DNA from: Oscillospiraceae bacterium | GTDB lineage: Bacteria > Bacillota > Clostridia > Oscillospirales > Oscillospiraceae | Length of the DNA stretch: 64,000 bases | Direction of reading: 5' to 3' | NCBI GenBank assembly: GCA_015068225.1 | Contig: SVKX01000005.1 | Span: forward strand, 27,516 to 91,515 | In this document: in pieces, positions 1 to 8,335 of the stretch | Layout of the letters: each line of letters begins with the position of its first letter | Numbering within the stretch: the stretch's first letter is position 1 | The notes under the pieces: model-generated | What the model saw: the letters and a program-made list of their open reading frames with translations, nothing else | Told to the model about the DNA's origin: nothing | The model's database searches: none | Translations under genes and position numbers: made by a program

Positions 1-1
1 G

Positions 2-325
2 GGTATTTATGACACCAATGCCCACCTGCGTCGGGCAATCGATACTCTGGTGGACGGCACAGTGCCCACCGATGATGATCAGAGAGAGCTGTACCACGCC
101 CTGCTGGACGGCACCCACTGGCATAAGGCCGACCATTACTTTGTACTGCTGGACTACGCTTCCTATATGGATGCCAAGCTGCAGGCAAACCGGGATTATG
201 CCGACCGGATGAGTTTTGGCCGCAAGTGTCTGCTCAATATTGCCTCCGGCGCCAAGTTCTCCTCTGACCGCACCATTCGCCAGTATGCCGAGGAGATCTG
301 GCATGTAAAACCCACCCAGTTCTAA
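2..325 (+). CDS. glgP: Glycogen/alpha-glucan phosphorylase, C-terminal fragment
   Basis: The reading frame is open from the first bases of the window, so the gene begins outside it and only about the last 107 residues are seen. The frame contains GIYDTNAHLRRAIDTLVDG, then DHYFVLLDYASYMDA and ends SDRTIRQYAEEIWHVKP, which is the C-terminal signature of GT35 glycogen phosphorylases (DRTIxxYAxxIW). The enzyme releases glucose-1-phosphate from storage glucan using pyridoxal phosphate. The PLP lysine and active site lie outside the window. A GC-rich hairpin follows the stop. Confidence 0.9.
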   Translation, partial: GIYDTNAHLRRAIDTLVDGTVPTDDDQRELYHALLDGTHWHKADHYFVLLDYASYMDAKLQANRDYADRMSFGRKCLLNIASGAKFSSDRTIRQYAEEIWHVKPTQF

Positions 326-333
326 ACAATGCT

Positions 334-366
334 TCCCCCACCCGTATCAGGGTGGGGGAGTCCTTT
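334..366 (+). terminator. Hairpin after glgP
   Basis: A perfect 10 bp stem (TCCCCCACCC / GGGTGGGGGA, loop GTATCA) starts 9 bases after the glgP stop. The T tract after it is short (TCCTTTGT), so termination may be partial. Confidence 0.6.
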
Positions 367-412
367 GTGCCCTGCTTTTTTAGACAAAACAGCATGATTT
401 GTGTATTAGGTC

Positions 413-441
413 TTGTAAATTGCGGGAAAATGTGGTAAACT
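413..441 (+). promoter_or_regulatory. Putative prfC promoter
   Basis: TTGTAA (413-418), 17 bp spacer, TAAACT (436-441), 42 bases before the prfC start. Similar to the sigma-A consensus but not strong. Confidence 0.4.
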
Positions 442-482
442 GTATTAGTTTGTGGACGAATTCCCTTAACAGGAGCGATATT

Positions 483-2075
483 ATGTCAACCTTAGAGCAA
501 GAAATCAGCCGCCGTCGGACATTTGCCATCATTTCCCACCCCGACGCCGGTAAAACTACTTTAACAGAAAAATTCCTGCTTTATGGCGGCGCCATTGCTC
601 AAGCTGGCGTAGTCAAGGGAAAGAAGAATTCCCGGGCGGCCACCTCCGACTGGATGGAGATCGAAAAGCAGCGCGGTATTTCTGTTACCTCTTCTGTCAT
701 GCAGTTTCAGTATGGCGGCTTCTGCATCAATATTCTGGATACTCCGGGCCATCAGGACTTTTCTGAGGATACTTACCGCACTTTGATGGCTGCGGATTCT
801 GCTGTCATGGTCATTGACGGCGCCAAGGGCGTGGAGCCCCAGACAAGAAAGCTCTTCAAGGTCTGTGCTATGCGCCATATTCCCATCTTTACCTTTGTCA
901 ACAAAATGGACCGGGAGACAAAGGATCCCTTTGATCTTCTGGATGAGGTAGAGCGGGAGCTGGGCATTGAGACCTATGCTATGAACTGGCCCATTGGCTC
1001 CGGCAAGGATTTTCAGGGCGTGTATGATCGGGAAAACAGCCAGCTGCTGTTCTTTTCCGGCATCAACGGCAAGGCGAAGGCGGATAAACTGGCTGTGGAT
1101 CTGTACGATCCTCAGGTCGCCCAGCTTCTGGACAGCGAGCAGAAGGCACAGCAGCTGATCGATGATGTGGAGCTGCTTTCCGCCGGCCGTGAAATGGATC
1201 TGGAAGCGGTACGCAGCGGCCAGCTCAGCCCGGTGTTCTTTGGCTCTGCTTTGACCAATTTTGGTATCGAGCCCTTTCTGGAGGCGTTTTTGAAGCTGAC
1301 ACCGCCCCCCATGTCCAGAGTTGCCGACTGCGGCACTGTGGATGCCTTCTCTTCGGACTTCTCCGCCTTCGTATTCAAGATTCAGGCAAACATGAACAAG
1401 GCTCACAGAGACCGTCTGGCGTTTATGCGTATCTGTTCCGGAAAATTCCAGCGGGATACGGAATACTACCATGTTCAGGGCAAAAAGAAAATGCGCCTTT
1501 CCCAGCCCCAGCAGCTGATGGCTGCAGAGCGGGAGATCGTGGAGGAGGCCTATGCCGGCGACGTGATCGGTGTGTTTGACCCCGGCATTTTCGCCATTGG
1601 TGATACCATTACCGTCCCCGGAAAGAAATTCTGCTATGCAGATATTCCCACCTTTGCGCCGGAGCATTTCTGCCGGGTATCTGCCAGAGACTCCATGAAG
1701 CGCAAGCAGTTCGTCAAGGGCACGGAGCAGATCGCTCAGGAGGGTGCCATCCAGATCTTCAAGGTTCCCAATTCCGGTATGGAAGAGGTCATCGTTGGTG
1801 TTGTGGGTACGCTGCAGTTTGATGTGTTCCAGTACCGGATGAAGAGTGAGTACGGTGTGGATCTGCGGATGGATAATCTGCCTTACGAGGAGATCCGTCT
1901 GATCGAGAGCTATCCCGGCGATCTGTCTGATCTGGATCTGGGCAGCGATGCGGAGCTTCTGGAGGATTATCGCGGCCGCAGCCTTCTGGTCTTTTCCAGC
2001 TACTGGGCCATTGATTTCACCTGCCGCCGGAATCCCGGACTTGAGCTCAGGGAGATCGTTGTGTCAGAAGGATGA
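483..2075 (+). CDS. prfC: Peptide chain release factor 3
   Basis: This is a 530-residue translational GTPase. It recycles RF1/RF2 from the ribosome after peptide release. The P-loop is SHPDAGKTTLTEK near residue 17, followed by the RF3-typical RGISVTSSVMQF switch I segment, DTPGHQDFSEDTYRTL (switch II) and NKMDR (G4). The C-terminal part contains GVVGTLQFDVFQYRMKSEY, characteristic of RF3 rather than EF-G. The ATG at 483 has AGGAG at 471-475; an upstream in-frame ATG would add 28 residues with no family match. It is transcribed alone after the glgP hairpin. Length matches the family. Confidence 0.97.
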   Translation: MSTLEQEISRRRTFAIISHPDAGKTTLTEKFLLYGGAIAQAGVVKGKKNSRAATSDWMEIEKQRGISVTSSVMQFQYGGFCINILDTPGHQDFSEDTYRTLMAADSAVMVIDGAKGVEPQTRKLFKVCAMRHIPIFTFVNKMDRETKDPFDLLDEVERELGIETYAMNWPIGSGKDFQGVYDRENSQLLFFSGINGKAKADKLAVDLYDPQVAQLLDSEQKAQQLIDDVELLSAGREMDLEAVRSGQLSPVFFGSALTNFGIEPFLEAFLKLTPPPMSRVADCGTVDAFSSDFSAFVFKIQANMNKAHRDRLAFMRICSGKFQRDTEYYHVQGKKKMRLSQPQQLMAAEREIVEEAYAGDVIGVFDPGIFAIGDTITVPGKKFCYADIPTFAPEHFCRVSARDSMKRKQFVKGTEQIAQEGAIQIFKVPNSGMEEVIVGVVGTLQFDVFQYRMKSEYGVDLRMDNLPYEEIRLIESYPGDLSDLDLGSDAELLEDYRGRSLLVFSSYWAIDFTCRRNPGLELREIVVSEG

Positions 2076-2147
2076 CCGATTTTGCTGTCTTGGTGCTGTC
2101 AAAAGTGATCTTTAAGGAAATTTAAGGACATTGGCAGTATTTTTATC

Positions 2148-2176
2148 TGGACGAAACGTGTATTTTGGTGTACAAT
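2148..2176 (+). promoter_or_regulatory. Putative promoter for glycosyltransferase gene
   Basis: TGGACG (2148-2153), 17 bp spacer, TACAAT (2171-2176), 33 bases before the GTG start. Confidence 0.45.
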
Positions 2177-2208
2177 GATAGGGAAGCAAACAGAAAGGAG
2201 TCACAGTC

Positions 2209-3465
2209 GTGACTGAATTGACGAAAGTTTTGCAGGTTCTCAGCCTGATTCTAATGGCGTTGACGACCTTGTGCTATTGCTATCAGTTTTTTTACCTTTT
2301 TATTCCGCTATTTAGAAAAAAGACAGCGGTCGAGTCTGAAAAGACCCGCCGCTACGCAGTTCTGATTGCCGCCCGCAATGAGGAGGCGGTGCTGCCGCAC
2401 CTGCTGGACAGTATCCGTATGCAGGATTATCCGTCGGAGCTGGTCACCGTTTTTGTAGTGGCGGACAACTGTACCGACCGCACAGCGGAAGTTGCCCGTG
2501 CCCGTGGTGCCGTGGTTTACGAAAGATTCAACGATGCCCAGATCGGCAAGGGTTATGCCATGAACTATCTGCTGGAGCAGATTCGGGAAAATGGCGGCCT
2601 TGACCGGTTCGATGTATTTCTGGTCTTTGACGCAGATAATCTGCTGACTGCTGATTACATCAGCAATATCAATGTGATGCCCTCTATGGGATACAATGTG
2701 TTCTGCGGCTATCGAAACACCAAAAATTTTGGAACGAATTGGCTGACTTCCGGCTATGGTCTGTGGTATCTTCATGAGTCTTGCCATATGAACGCCTCTC
2801 GCCAGATCACACGGGGCTGCTGCGCAGTCAATGGCACCGGCTTTGGCTTTACCAGACAGATTCTGGAGCGTCTGGGCGGCTGGAAATTCTTCACGCTGAC
2901 GGAGGATATCGAGTTTACGAACTGGTGTGCCACCAATGGTGTGAAGATCGGATATTGCCATGAGGCTATCGTGTATGATGAGCAACCTGTGTCTTTCCGC
3001 CAGTCTTGGAGACAGCGTACCCGCTGGGTACAGGGCGGTCTGCAGGTGTCCTTCCGCTATGCAGTCGCACTGCTCAAGGGAATCTTCAGAGGCGGCCGGA
3101 TGGGCCTGTCCTGTCTGGAATTTATGACCTTGACCCTGTGGGGCTATGGCCTGTCGATCCTTGCAGGTATCTGCTCCATTGTACTGGCATTGCTGATGAC
3201 TGGTTTGGTTGGAACTTTGATCACGCTGGCTCTGGCAGTTTGCGGTGCGTATGCCGGTATGCTGTTTATTGGCGGCTGGACCATGATCATGGAGCGCAAG
3301 CGCATCTATGCCACCACCGGACAGAAGATTTTGTCTGTGATCACATTTCCGATATTTATGCTTACATTCCTGCCCATCGCTGTAACGGCGATCTTCCGGA
3401 AATTCCACTGGGCACCCATTGAACATACGGTGGCCATCTCCACCGACGATCTGTGCAAAAAATAA
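2209..3465 (+). CDS. Membrane glycosyltransferase, family 2
   Basis: A 418-residue processive-type beta-glycosyltransferase. One N-terminal membrane helix (about residues 9-34) precedes a cytoplasmic GT-A domain with VLIAARNEEAVL (51-62), DAD (141-143), TED (231-233) and QRTRW (269-273), the D, D, D, QxxRW set used by polysaccharide synthases and inverting GT2 enzymes. At least two hydrophobic segments follow to the C terminus. It starts at GTG with AAAGGAG 8 bases upstream. It stands alone, so the acceptor (exopolysaccharide or glycolipid) cannot be inferred from neighbours. Confidence 0.88.
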   Translation: MTELTKVLQVLSLILMALTTLCYCYQFFYLFIPLFRKKTAVESEKTRRYAVLIAARNEEAVLPHLLDSIRMQDYPSELVTVFVVADNCTDRTAEVARARGAVVYERFNDAQIGKGYAMNYLLEQIRENGGLDRFDVFLVFDADNLLTADYISNINVMPSMGYNVFCGYRNTKNFGTNWLTSGYGLWYLHESCHMNASRQITRGCCAVNGTGFGFTRQILERLGGWKFFTLTEDIEFTNWCATNGVKIGYCHEAIVYDEQPVSFRQSWRQRTRWVQGGLQVSFRYAVALLKGIFRGGRMGLSCLEFMTLTLWGYGLSILAGICSIVLALLMTGLVGTLITLALAVCGAYAGMLFIGGWTMIMERKRIYATTGQKILSVITFPIFMLTFLPIAVTAIFRKFHWAPIEHTVAISTDDLCKK

Positions 3466-3476
3466 TACCACTTATT

Positions 3477-3508
3477 ACCACCGGCTGGCTGCAGCCGGTG
3501 GTTTTTTA
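3477..3508 (+). terminator. Terminator of glycosyltransferase gene
   Basis: 11 bp stem ACCACCGGCTG / CAGCCGGTGGT followed by TTTTTT. It abuts the leftward fba terminator. Confidence 0.85.
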
Positions 3509-3510
3509 CA

Positions 3511-3540
3511 GAAAAAAGCCTCCCGCTTTTGCGGGAGGCT
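3511..3540 (-). terminator. Terminator of fba
   Basis: Stem AGCCTCCCGC / GCGGGAGGCT with a TTTT loop; on the minus strand it is followed by a run of T (3512-3517 read as A on the plus strand). Confidence 0.85.
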
Positions 3541-3562
3541 GAAATGCTTACAGGATGCGGAA

Positions 3563-4501
3563 TCAGGCCTTGCCGGCGCAGCCCAGAACGTTGACCAGCT
3601 TGTGGCGGACCAGCTCCTTGATGTTGGCGCGGGCGGGCTTCAGATACTCACGGGGGTCGAACTTGTCAGGATGCTCGGCGTAGAACTTGCGGATGGTGCC
3701 GGTCATGGCAAGACGCAGGTCGGAGTCGATGTTGATCTTGCAGACGGCCAGCTGAGCGGCGCGGCGCAGCTGCTCCTCGGGAACGCCGATGGCACCGGGC
3801 ATGGCACCGCCGTAGGTGTTGACCATTTCCACATATTCCTGAGGAACGGAAGAAGAACCGTGGAGCACGATGGGGAAGCCAGGCAGCTTCTTGATAATCT
3901 CCTCCAGAATGTCAAAGCGCAGCTGGGGGTTGGTGCCGGGCTTGAATTTGTAAGCGCCGTGGGAGGTGCCGATGGCGATAGCCAGAGAGTCACAGCCGGT
4001 CTTGGCTACGAACTCTTCCACTTCCTCGGGGCGGGTGTAGTGTGCATTGTCAGAGGAAACATTGACCTCATCCTCAACGCCGGCCAGAGCGCCCAGCTCA
4101 GCCTCGACCACAACACCATGATCGTGGGCGTACTCAACCACCTTGCGGGTGATCTCGATGTTCTCAGCGAAGGGCTTGGAGGAGGCGTCGATCATGACGG
4201 AGGTGAAACCGCCGTCGATGCAGGACTTGCAGGTCTCAAAGCTGTCGCCATGGTCCAGGTGCAGAGCGATGGGAATTTCGGGGCACTCGATGACAGCGGC
4301 CTCAACCAACTTCACCAGGTAGGTGTGGTTGGCGTAAGCACGGGCACCCTTGGAGACCTGCAGAATAACGGGGGACTTTTCTTCCTTACAGGCCTCGGTG
4401 ATCGCCTGAACGATCTCCATGTTGTTGACATTGAAAGCACCGATGGCATAACCGCCGTCGTAGGCTTTCTTGAACATTTCGGTTGTAGTAACAAGAGCCA
4501 T
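3563..4501 (-). CDS. fba: Class II fructose-bisphosphate aldolase
   Basis: A 312-residue zinc-dependent aldolase that cleaves fructose-1,6-bisphosphate to DHAP and glyceraldehyde-3-phosphate in glycolysis and runs in reverse in gluconeogenesis. The zinc site HLDHGD follows IPIA; VEAELGALAGVEDE and VLHGSSSVPQEYV are class II active-site segments. The start is the ATG of MALVTT with AGAAAGGAA upstream; a further in-frame upstream ATG lies at the -10 box of the promoter and is unlikely. It is divergent from pfp, so the two glycolytic enzymes share one intergenic region. Confidence 0.96.
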   Translation of the reverse strand: MALVTTTEMFKKAYDGGYAIGAFNVNNMEIVQAITEACKEEKSPVILQVSKGARAYANHTYLVKLVEAAVIECPEIPIALHLDHGDSFETCKSCIDGGFTSVMIDASSKPFAENIEITRKVVEYAHDHGVVVEAELGALAGVEDEVNVSSDNAHYTRPEEVEEFVAKTGCDSLAIAIGTSHGAYKFKPGTNPQLRFDILEEIIKKLPGFPIVLHGSSSVPQEYVEMVNTYGGAMPGAIGVPEEQLRRAAQLAVCKINIDSDLRLAMTGTIRKFYAEHPDKFDPREYLKPARANIKELVRHKLVNVLGCAGKA

Positions 4502-4553
4502 TTTGAAATATTCCTTTCTGTTATGTAAGTGGGTATTCTTTTTTACCGAAAAC

Positions 4554-4581
4554 ATTATACCACATTTTTTACATATTTCAA
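4554..4581 (-). promoter_or_regulatory. fba promoter
   Basis: On the minus strand TTGAAA (4576-4581), 16 bp spacer, TATAAT (4554-4559). The -10 box overlaps the upstream candidate ATG, supporting the start at 4501. Confidence 0.7.
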
Positions 4582-4674
4582 TACAAATTTATAATGGTGG
4601 TTAAAACAAAAAAACCAAGAAAATCTGCCCAAAACACAGCATTCCGCCGGAAAGAAAAATATAGGAAATACCTA

Positions 4675-4703
4675 TTTACCTTTGCCGGGAAATGGAGTAT
4701 AAT
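4675..4703 (+). promoter_or_regulatory. pfp promoter
   Basis: TTTACC (4675-4680), 17 bp spacer, TATAAT (4698-4703), 43 bases before the pfp ATG. Confidence 0.65.
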
Positions 4704-4746
4704 CTATAAAGAGACAAAAACAAACAATTGCAAGGAGTGTTTTTAA

Positions 4747-6405
4747 ATGAAACTTTCCCCTCTCCAGAAAGCAAGATACCAGTACAATCCCAAGCTCCCC
4801 GGCATGCTCAGAAACGGCATTTCTGAGATCTGCGTCAGCTGCGGCAGTGCCACCGAAAGCGTAGCGGATCAGGAGAAGATCAAGGCCCTGTTCCCTAATA
4901 CCTACGGTAAGAATGAGATCACCTTCCAGAAGGGTCAGAATACCGCTGAGGCCAAGAAGCAGGTCGTCGGCGTGATTCTTTCCGGTGGTCAGGCTCCCGG
5001 CGGCCACAACGTGGTCTGCGGCCTGTACGATGCCCTGAAGGCTACCGATCCCGAGAATGTGCTTTACGGCTTTAAGGGCGGTCCCAGCGGCCTTATCGAG
5101 GATAGCTATGTGATCTTTGATGACGAATATATTAACCAGTTCCGCAATACCGGCGGTTTCGACATCATTGGCTCCGGCAGAACCAAGCTGGAAACCGAGG
5201 AGCAGTTTGCGATTGTGGTAGAAAACTGCAAGAAGCACGGTATCAATGCGCTGGTCATCATCGGCGGCGACGATTCCAATACCAATGCGGCTGTTCTGGC
5301 TGAGTACTGCGCCGCCCACAACACCGGCATTCAGGTTATCGGCTGCCCCAAGACCATCGACGGTGACCTGAAGAACGAGGATATCGAGTGCTCCTTCGGT
5401 TTCGATACCGCTACCAAGACTTACAGTGAGATCATCGGCAACATCCAGCGGGATGCCAACTCTGCCAAGAAGTATTGGCACTTCGTCAAGGTCATGGGCC
5501 GCAGCGCCTCTCATGTGGCGCTGGAGTGCGCACTGCAGACCCAGCCCAACATCTGCCTGGTTGGCGAAGAGGTTGCCGCCAAGAAGATGTCTCTGGCTGC
5601 CATTGCCGATTATATTGCCGATTCCGTGGCTGCCCGTGCCGCTAAGGGCTGGAACTTTGGCGTTGCCATCATTCCTGAGGGCATCGTAGAGTTCGTTCCT
5701 GAGTTCTCTGTGCTGATCGCAGAGATCAACGAGCTGCTGGCAGGCGAAAAGGCCGACGCATTCAATGCGCTGCCCGCCTGGAGCGATAAGTATGCCTTTA
5801 TCAAGAACGGTCTGACTGAGGCTTCTTTCTCCGTCTTCGACATCCTGCCTGAGAACATCCAGCAGCAGCTGTTCCTGGAGCGTGACCCCCACGGCAATGT
5901 GCAGGTGTCCCTCATCGAGTCCGAGAAGCTGTTCTCCGCTCTTGTCAAGGACAATCTGGCTGCCCGTAAGGCTAACGGCACCTACAAGGGCAAGTTCTCT
6001 GCTCTGCATCACTTCCTGGGCTATGAAGGCCGCTGCGCTTTCCCCAGTAACTTTGATGCGGACTACTGCTACAGCCTGGGTTACAATGCTGCCATGCTGA
6101 TCCAGTACGGCTACACCGGCTACCTTTCCAAGGTCTCCAACCTGCAGGCTCCTGCAGAGGAGTGGGTCGCCGGCGGTATGCCTATCACCAAGATGATGAA
6201 CATCGAGCGTCGTCACGGCGCTGATAAGCCTGTTATCCGCAAGGCTCTGGTGGAGCTGGATGGCGCACCCTTTAAGTACTTCACCGAGAACAGAGAGAAG
6301 TGGGCTGTAGAGACATGCTTCGTCTATCCCGGTGCGATCCAGTATTTCGGACCCAGTGAGGTCTGCGATGCCACCACCAAAACACTGGCACTGGAAAAGG
6401 CCTGA
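4747..6405 (+). CDS. pfp: Diphosphate-dependent phosphofructokinase
   Basis: A 552-residue PPi:fructose-6-phosphate phosphotransferase, of the long form, which phosphorylates F6P with pyrophosphate reversibly. Visible motifs are [14 protein letters not shown] (substrate loop), [12 protein letters not shown] and PKTIDGDL. The GGDDS form, with Asp where ATP enzymes have Gly, marks PPi specificity. [11 protein letters not shown] and [10 protein letters not shown] follow. About 550 residues fits the long PFP group, not the about 320-residue ATP enzyme. RBS AAGGAG lies 10 bases before the ATG. It is divergent from fba. Confidence 0.94.
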   Translation: MKLSPLQKARYQYNPKLPGMLRNGISEICVSCGSATESVADQEKIKALFPNTYGKNEITFQKGQNTAEAKKQVVGVILSGGQAPGGHNVVCGLYDALKATDPENVLYGFKGGPSGLIEDSYVIFDDEYINQFRNTGGFDIIGSGRTKLETEEQFAIVVENCKKHGINALVIIGGDDSNTNAAVLAEYCAAHNTGIQVIGCPKTIDGDLKNEDIECSFGFDTATKTYSEIIGNIQRDANSAKKYWHFVKVMGRSASHVALECALQTQPNICLVGEEVAAKKMSLAAIADYIADSVAARAAKGWNFGVAIIPEGIVEFVPEFSVLIAEINELLAGEKADAFNALPAWSDKYAFIKNGLTEASFSVFDILPENIQQQLFLERDPHGNVQVSLIESEKLFSALVKDNLAARKANGTYKGKFSALHHFLGYEGRCAFPSNFDADYCYSLGYNAAMLIQYGYTGYLSKVSNLQAPAEEWVAGGMPITKMMNIERRHGADKPVIRKALVELDGAPFKYFTENREKWAVETCFVYPGAIQYFGPSEVCDATTKTLALEKA

Positions 6406-6415
6406 TCTTAAACTT

Positions 6416-6446
6416 GAGCCTGCCCTCAGGGGCAGGCTCTTTTCCT
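6416..6446 (+). terminator. Terminator of pfp
   Basis: Stem GAGCCTGCC / GGCAGGCTC followed by TTTTCC and later a TTTTTT run. Confidence 0.8.
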
Positions 6447-6456
6447 GCTTTTTTGA

Positions 6457-6485
6457 TTGCCATCGGCAGAAGCAGCTGATATAAT
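6457..6485 (+). promoter_or_regulatory. Promoter directly abutting the VanZ-like gene
   Basis: TTGCCA (6457-6462), 17 bp spacer, extended -10 TGATATAAT (TATAAT 6480-6485). The next bases GGAGG are the apparent RBS, so a transcript starting about 7 bases after the -10 would lack it. Confidence 0.6.
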
Positions 6486-6499
6486 GGAGGCAGGATGTG

Positions 6500-6976
6500 A
6501 TGCTTATGAACAAAACCAGAAGACAGGGACTGCTGGCGCTGCTGCTTGTATACAGTGCGGTCATGCTATGGCTGCTGCTGGATCGTGACAGGGTGGCGCA
6601 GGGTGTGGACTACTGGGATCAGGTGGGCGCGAATATGAACCTGAGGCCCTTTCACACCATCAAGCTGTATATCGACCTGCTGACAGATGTTAACAATACC
6701 GATAATATGATCGCCGCGGTGGTGAATCTTTTCGGAAATGTGGCAATGTTCATCCCCTTGGGCATTTTTCTGCCGGCACTGTGGAAGCCTATGCAAAGAT
6801 GGTGGACATGCCTTCCTTGCATCACACTGGTTATGACGGTGGTGGAGCTGGTCCAGCTGGTCACCTTGCGGGGCTGCTGTGATGTGGACGATCTGATCTT
6901 GAATGTTTTAGGCGGTGCGCTGGGATATGCTGTGTGGAAAGCCCACGCCAAACCCCGCTCAGGGAAAAAGAAATAA
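6500..6976 (+). CDS. VanZ-like family membrane protein
   Basis: About 158 residues with four hydrophobic stretches. It contains NLRPFHTI, NLFGNVAMFIPLGIFLP and VELVQLVTLRGCCDVDDLILNVLGGALGY, the conserved VanZ domain pattern (NxxGNxxxFxPxG, ElxQ, DxDDlxxNxxG). VanZ itself gives low-level teicoplanin resistance, but most family members have no known role; resistance should not be assumed. The start is uncertain between GTG 6497, ATG 6500 and ATG 6506. GGAGG at 6486-6490 fits the first two. It is transcribed alone. Confidence 0.85.
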   Translation: MLMNKTRRQGLLALLLVYSAVMLWLLLDRDRVAQGVDYWDQVGANMNLRPFHTIKLYIDLLTDVNNTDNMIAAVVNLFGNVAMFIPLGIFLPALWKPMQRWWTCLPCITLVMTVVELVQLVTLRGCCDVDDLILNVLGGALGYAVWKAHAKPRSGKKK

Positions 6977-7011
6977 ACGGGTGTGTTACCAGCGGAACAC
7001 ACCCGTTTTTG
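6977..7011. terminator. Bidirectional terminator between VanZ-like and DUF362 genes
   Basis: Stem ACGGGTGTGTT / AACACACCCGT followed on the plus strand by TTTTTGTT; on the minus strand the tail is TTTATTTCTTTTT. Confidence 0.8.
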
Positions 7012-7878
7012 TTATTCTACTTCAACCAGCTCATATTCTCTGGAGCCTATTCCAAGTTCCGCTGCAGCCTCTACGGTCAGCACACCGTTTCGGGATTCAA
7101 TCCGCTGGATCAGATGATCCTTACGGGGATCGTTGCAGCTGTAAACCAGATCCAGACAAGCCTGATCGATGGCAACCGGATCCAGAGAAACCAGAATACC
7201 GATGTCCGCAATGCAGGGATCCTCTGCCACGGCGCAGCAGTCGCAGTCCACACTCATATTCTTCATGACATTGACATATACGATCTTGTCCCCAAAATAC
7301 TCCGTAATGGAGCTGGCGGCATCTGCCATAGACCGCAGGAAGGAGTCGTGATCCGCGTCCCAGAGCAGCGCAGGGTCTCCTGCACCGTGGATATACTTCT
7401 TTCCGTAAGCAGAGGCGATGCCAATGGAAAGCTGCTTCAGCGCGCCGCCAAAGCCGCCCATGGGATGCCCCTTGAAATGGGAGAGTACCAGCAGAGAGTC
7501 ATAATTCGCAAGATCCTTGCCCACGAAGTTCTTGCGGATGACGCGTCCCTCAGGAATGGAAAGCTCCAGATCCGGGCCTTCCGCATCCAGAAGATCCACC
7601 GGAAAATGCTGCGTCCAGCCGTGCTTCCGGAAGGTTTCCAGATGCCGTGCGGTGGTGTTTCTGCCGCCGTCATAAGCGGTGTTGCATTCGACGATGGTGC
7701 CACCTATATGGTCGCACAGGGGTTTCCAGAAGTCCGGGCGGAGAAAATTCTGATTGCCCGGCTCACCGGAGTGCACCTTGATCGCCACATTTCCGGGCAG
7801 TTCTTTTCCCAGCTTTTTATACAGATGCAGAACAGTTTCCGGGGTGATCGTACGGGAAAAATATACGACAGGTTTCAT
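7012..7878 (-). CDS. DUF362 domain protein
   Basis: A 288-residue protein starting MKPVVYFSRTITPETV. It has the DUF362 layout: GNVAIKVHSGE, TIVECNTAYDGGR, VLSHFKGHPMGGFGGALKQLSIG and a cysteine cluster MSVDCDCCAVAEDPCIADIG followed by SLDPVAIDQACLDLV. Several DUF362 proteins bind Fe-S clusters and the CDCC cluster is compatible with that, but the reaction is unknown. AAAGGCGG precedes the ATG. It is a single gene between two hairpins. Confidence 0.85.
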   Translation of the reverse strand: MKPVVYFSRTITPETVLHLYKKLGKELPGNVAIKVHSGEPGNQNFLRPDFWKPLCDHIGGTIVECNTAYDGGRNTTARHLETFRKHGWTQHFPVDLLDAEGPDLELSIPEGRVIRKNFVGKDLANYDSLLVLSHFKGHPMGGFGGALKQLSIGIASAYGKKYIHGAGDPALLWDADHDSFLRSMADAASSITEYFGDKIVYVNVMKNMSVDCDCCAVAEDPCIADIGILVSLDPVAIDQACLDLVYSCNDPRKDHLIQRIESRNGVLTVEAAAELGIGSREYELVEVE

Positions 7879-7945
7879 ATATTGACCGCCTTTCTCATGG
7901 AAGCTTTTTCTTAATTATACATAAGCTCAAGTATATGCGCAATAG

Positions 7946-7974
7946 AAAAGAGCCACTTTTTTGTGGCTCTTTTT
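7946..7974 (-). terminator. Terminator of the ymdB-nuclease cluster
   Basis: Stem AAGAGCCAC / GTGGCTCTT with a T6 loop, just past the stop of the 118-residue protein; T-rich on both sides. Confidence 0.75.
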
Positions 7975-7978
7975 CTGT

Positions 7979-8335
7979 TTAATCTTCTGTGCCCTGAATC
8001 TCCAGAATATCCAACACAGCCTGCCCTTTGGCGGTCAGCGCAAAGCTGCCCCGGATAGGGTAGGGGTCGTAGGCCTTGCCGTAAGCGCCCTTCAGCGGCT
8101 GATCAAAATCAATGGAGATCAGCCCCCGCTTTTCCAGACAGAGCAGAATATTTGTGTACTCAGCGTCAGAATATTCCGAGTCCTCCATATAAACAGGATC
8201 GGGGTTATCCGTCCGGCGGGCTACCGGCAGAAAAGGGATCTGCCCCAGCTTTTGCAGGAGCGTAATCTCTCCTTCTGACAGCACCAGCTCACCGCATAGT
8301 CCGCAGTTTCCGCAGCATTTCTCACATTTTGGCAT
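7979..8335 (-). CDS. Small cysteine-rich protein of unknown function
   Basis: 118 residues beginning MPKCEKCCGNCGLCGELVLS, where five or six cysteines within 14 residues could bind a metal or a cluster. A helical part follows with LSEGEITLLQKLGQIPFLPVAR and a segment ending GSFALTAKGQAVLDIL, which resembles a winged-helix C-terminal wing (xLTxxGxxxL). No family name can be given. It overlaps the end of the YhaN-like gene by 14 bases and has AGGAAGAGAG before its ATG, so it is likely co-translated with it. Confidence 0.75.
   Translation of the reverse strand: MPKCEKCCGNCGLCGELVLSEGEITLLQKLGQIPFLPVARRTDNPDPVYMEDSEYSDAEYTNILLCLEKRGLISIDFDQPLKGAYGKAYDPYPIRGSFALTAKGQAVLDILEIQGTED

Noticed and set aside
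4672..6564. A 630-codon open frame antisense to pfp
   Set aside because: It lies wholly over a well-matched PFP gene, has no RBS or family similarity, and arises from the GC-rich third positions of pfp.
6500..6976. Glycopeptide resistance gene vanZ
   Set aside because: Only the general VanZ-like domain is present and no other van genes are nearby, so a resistance role is not supported.
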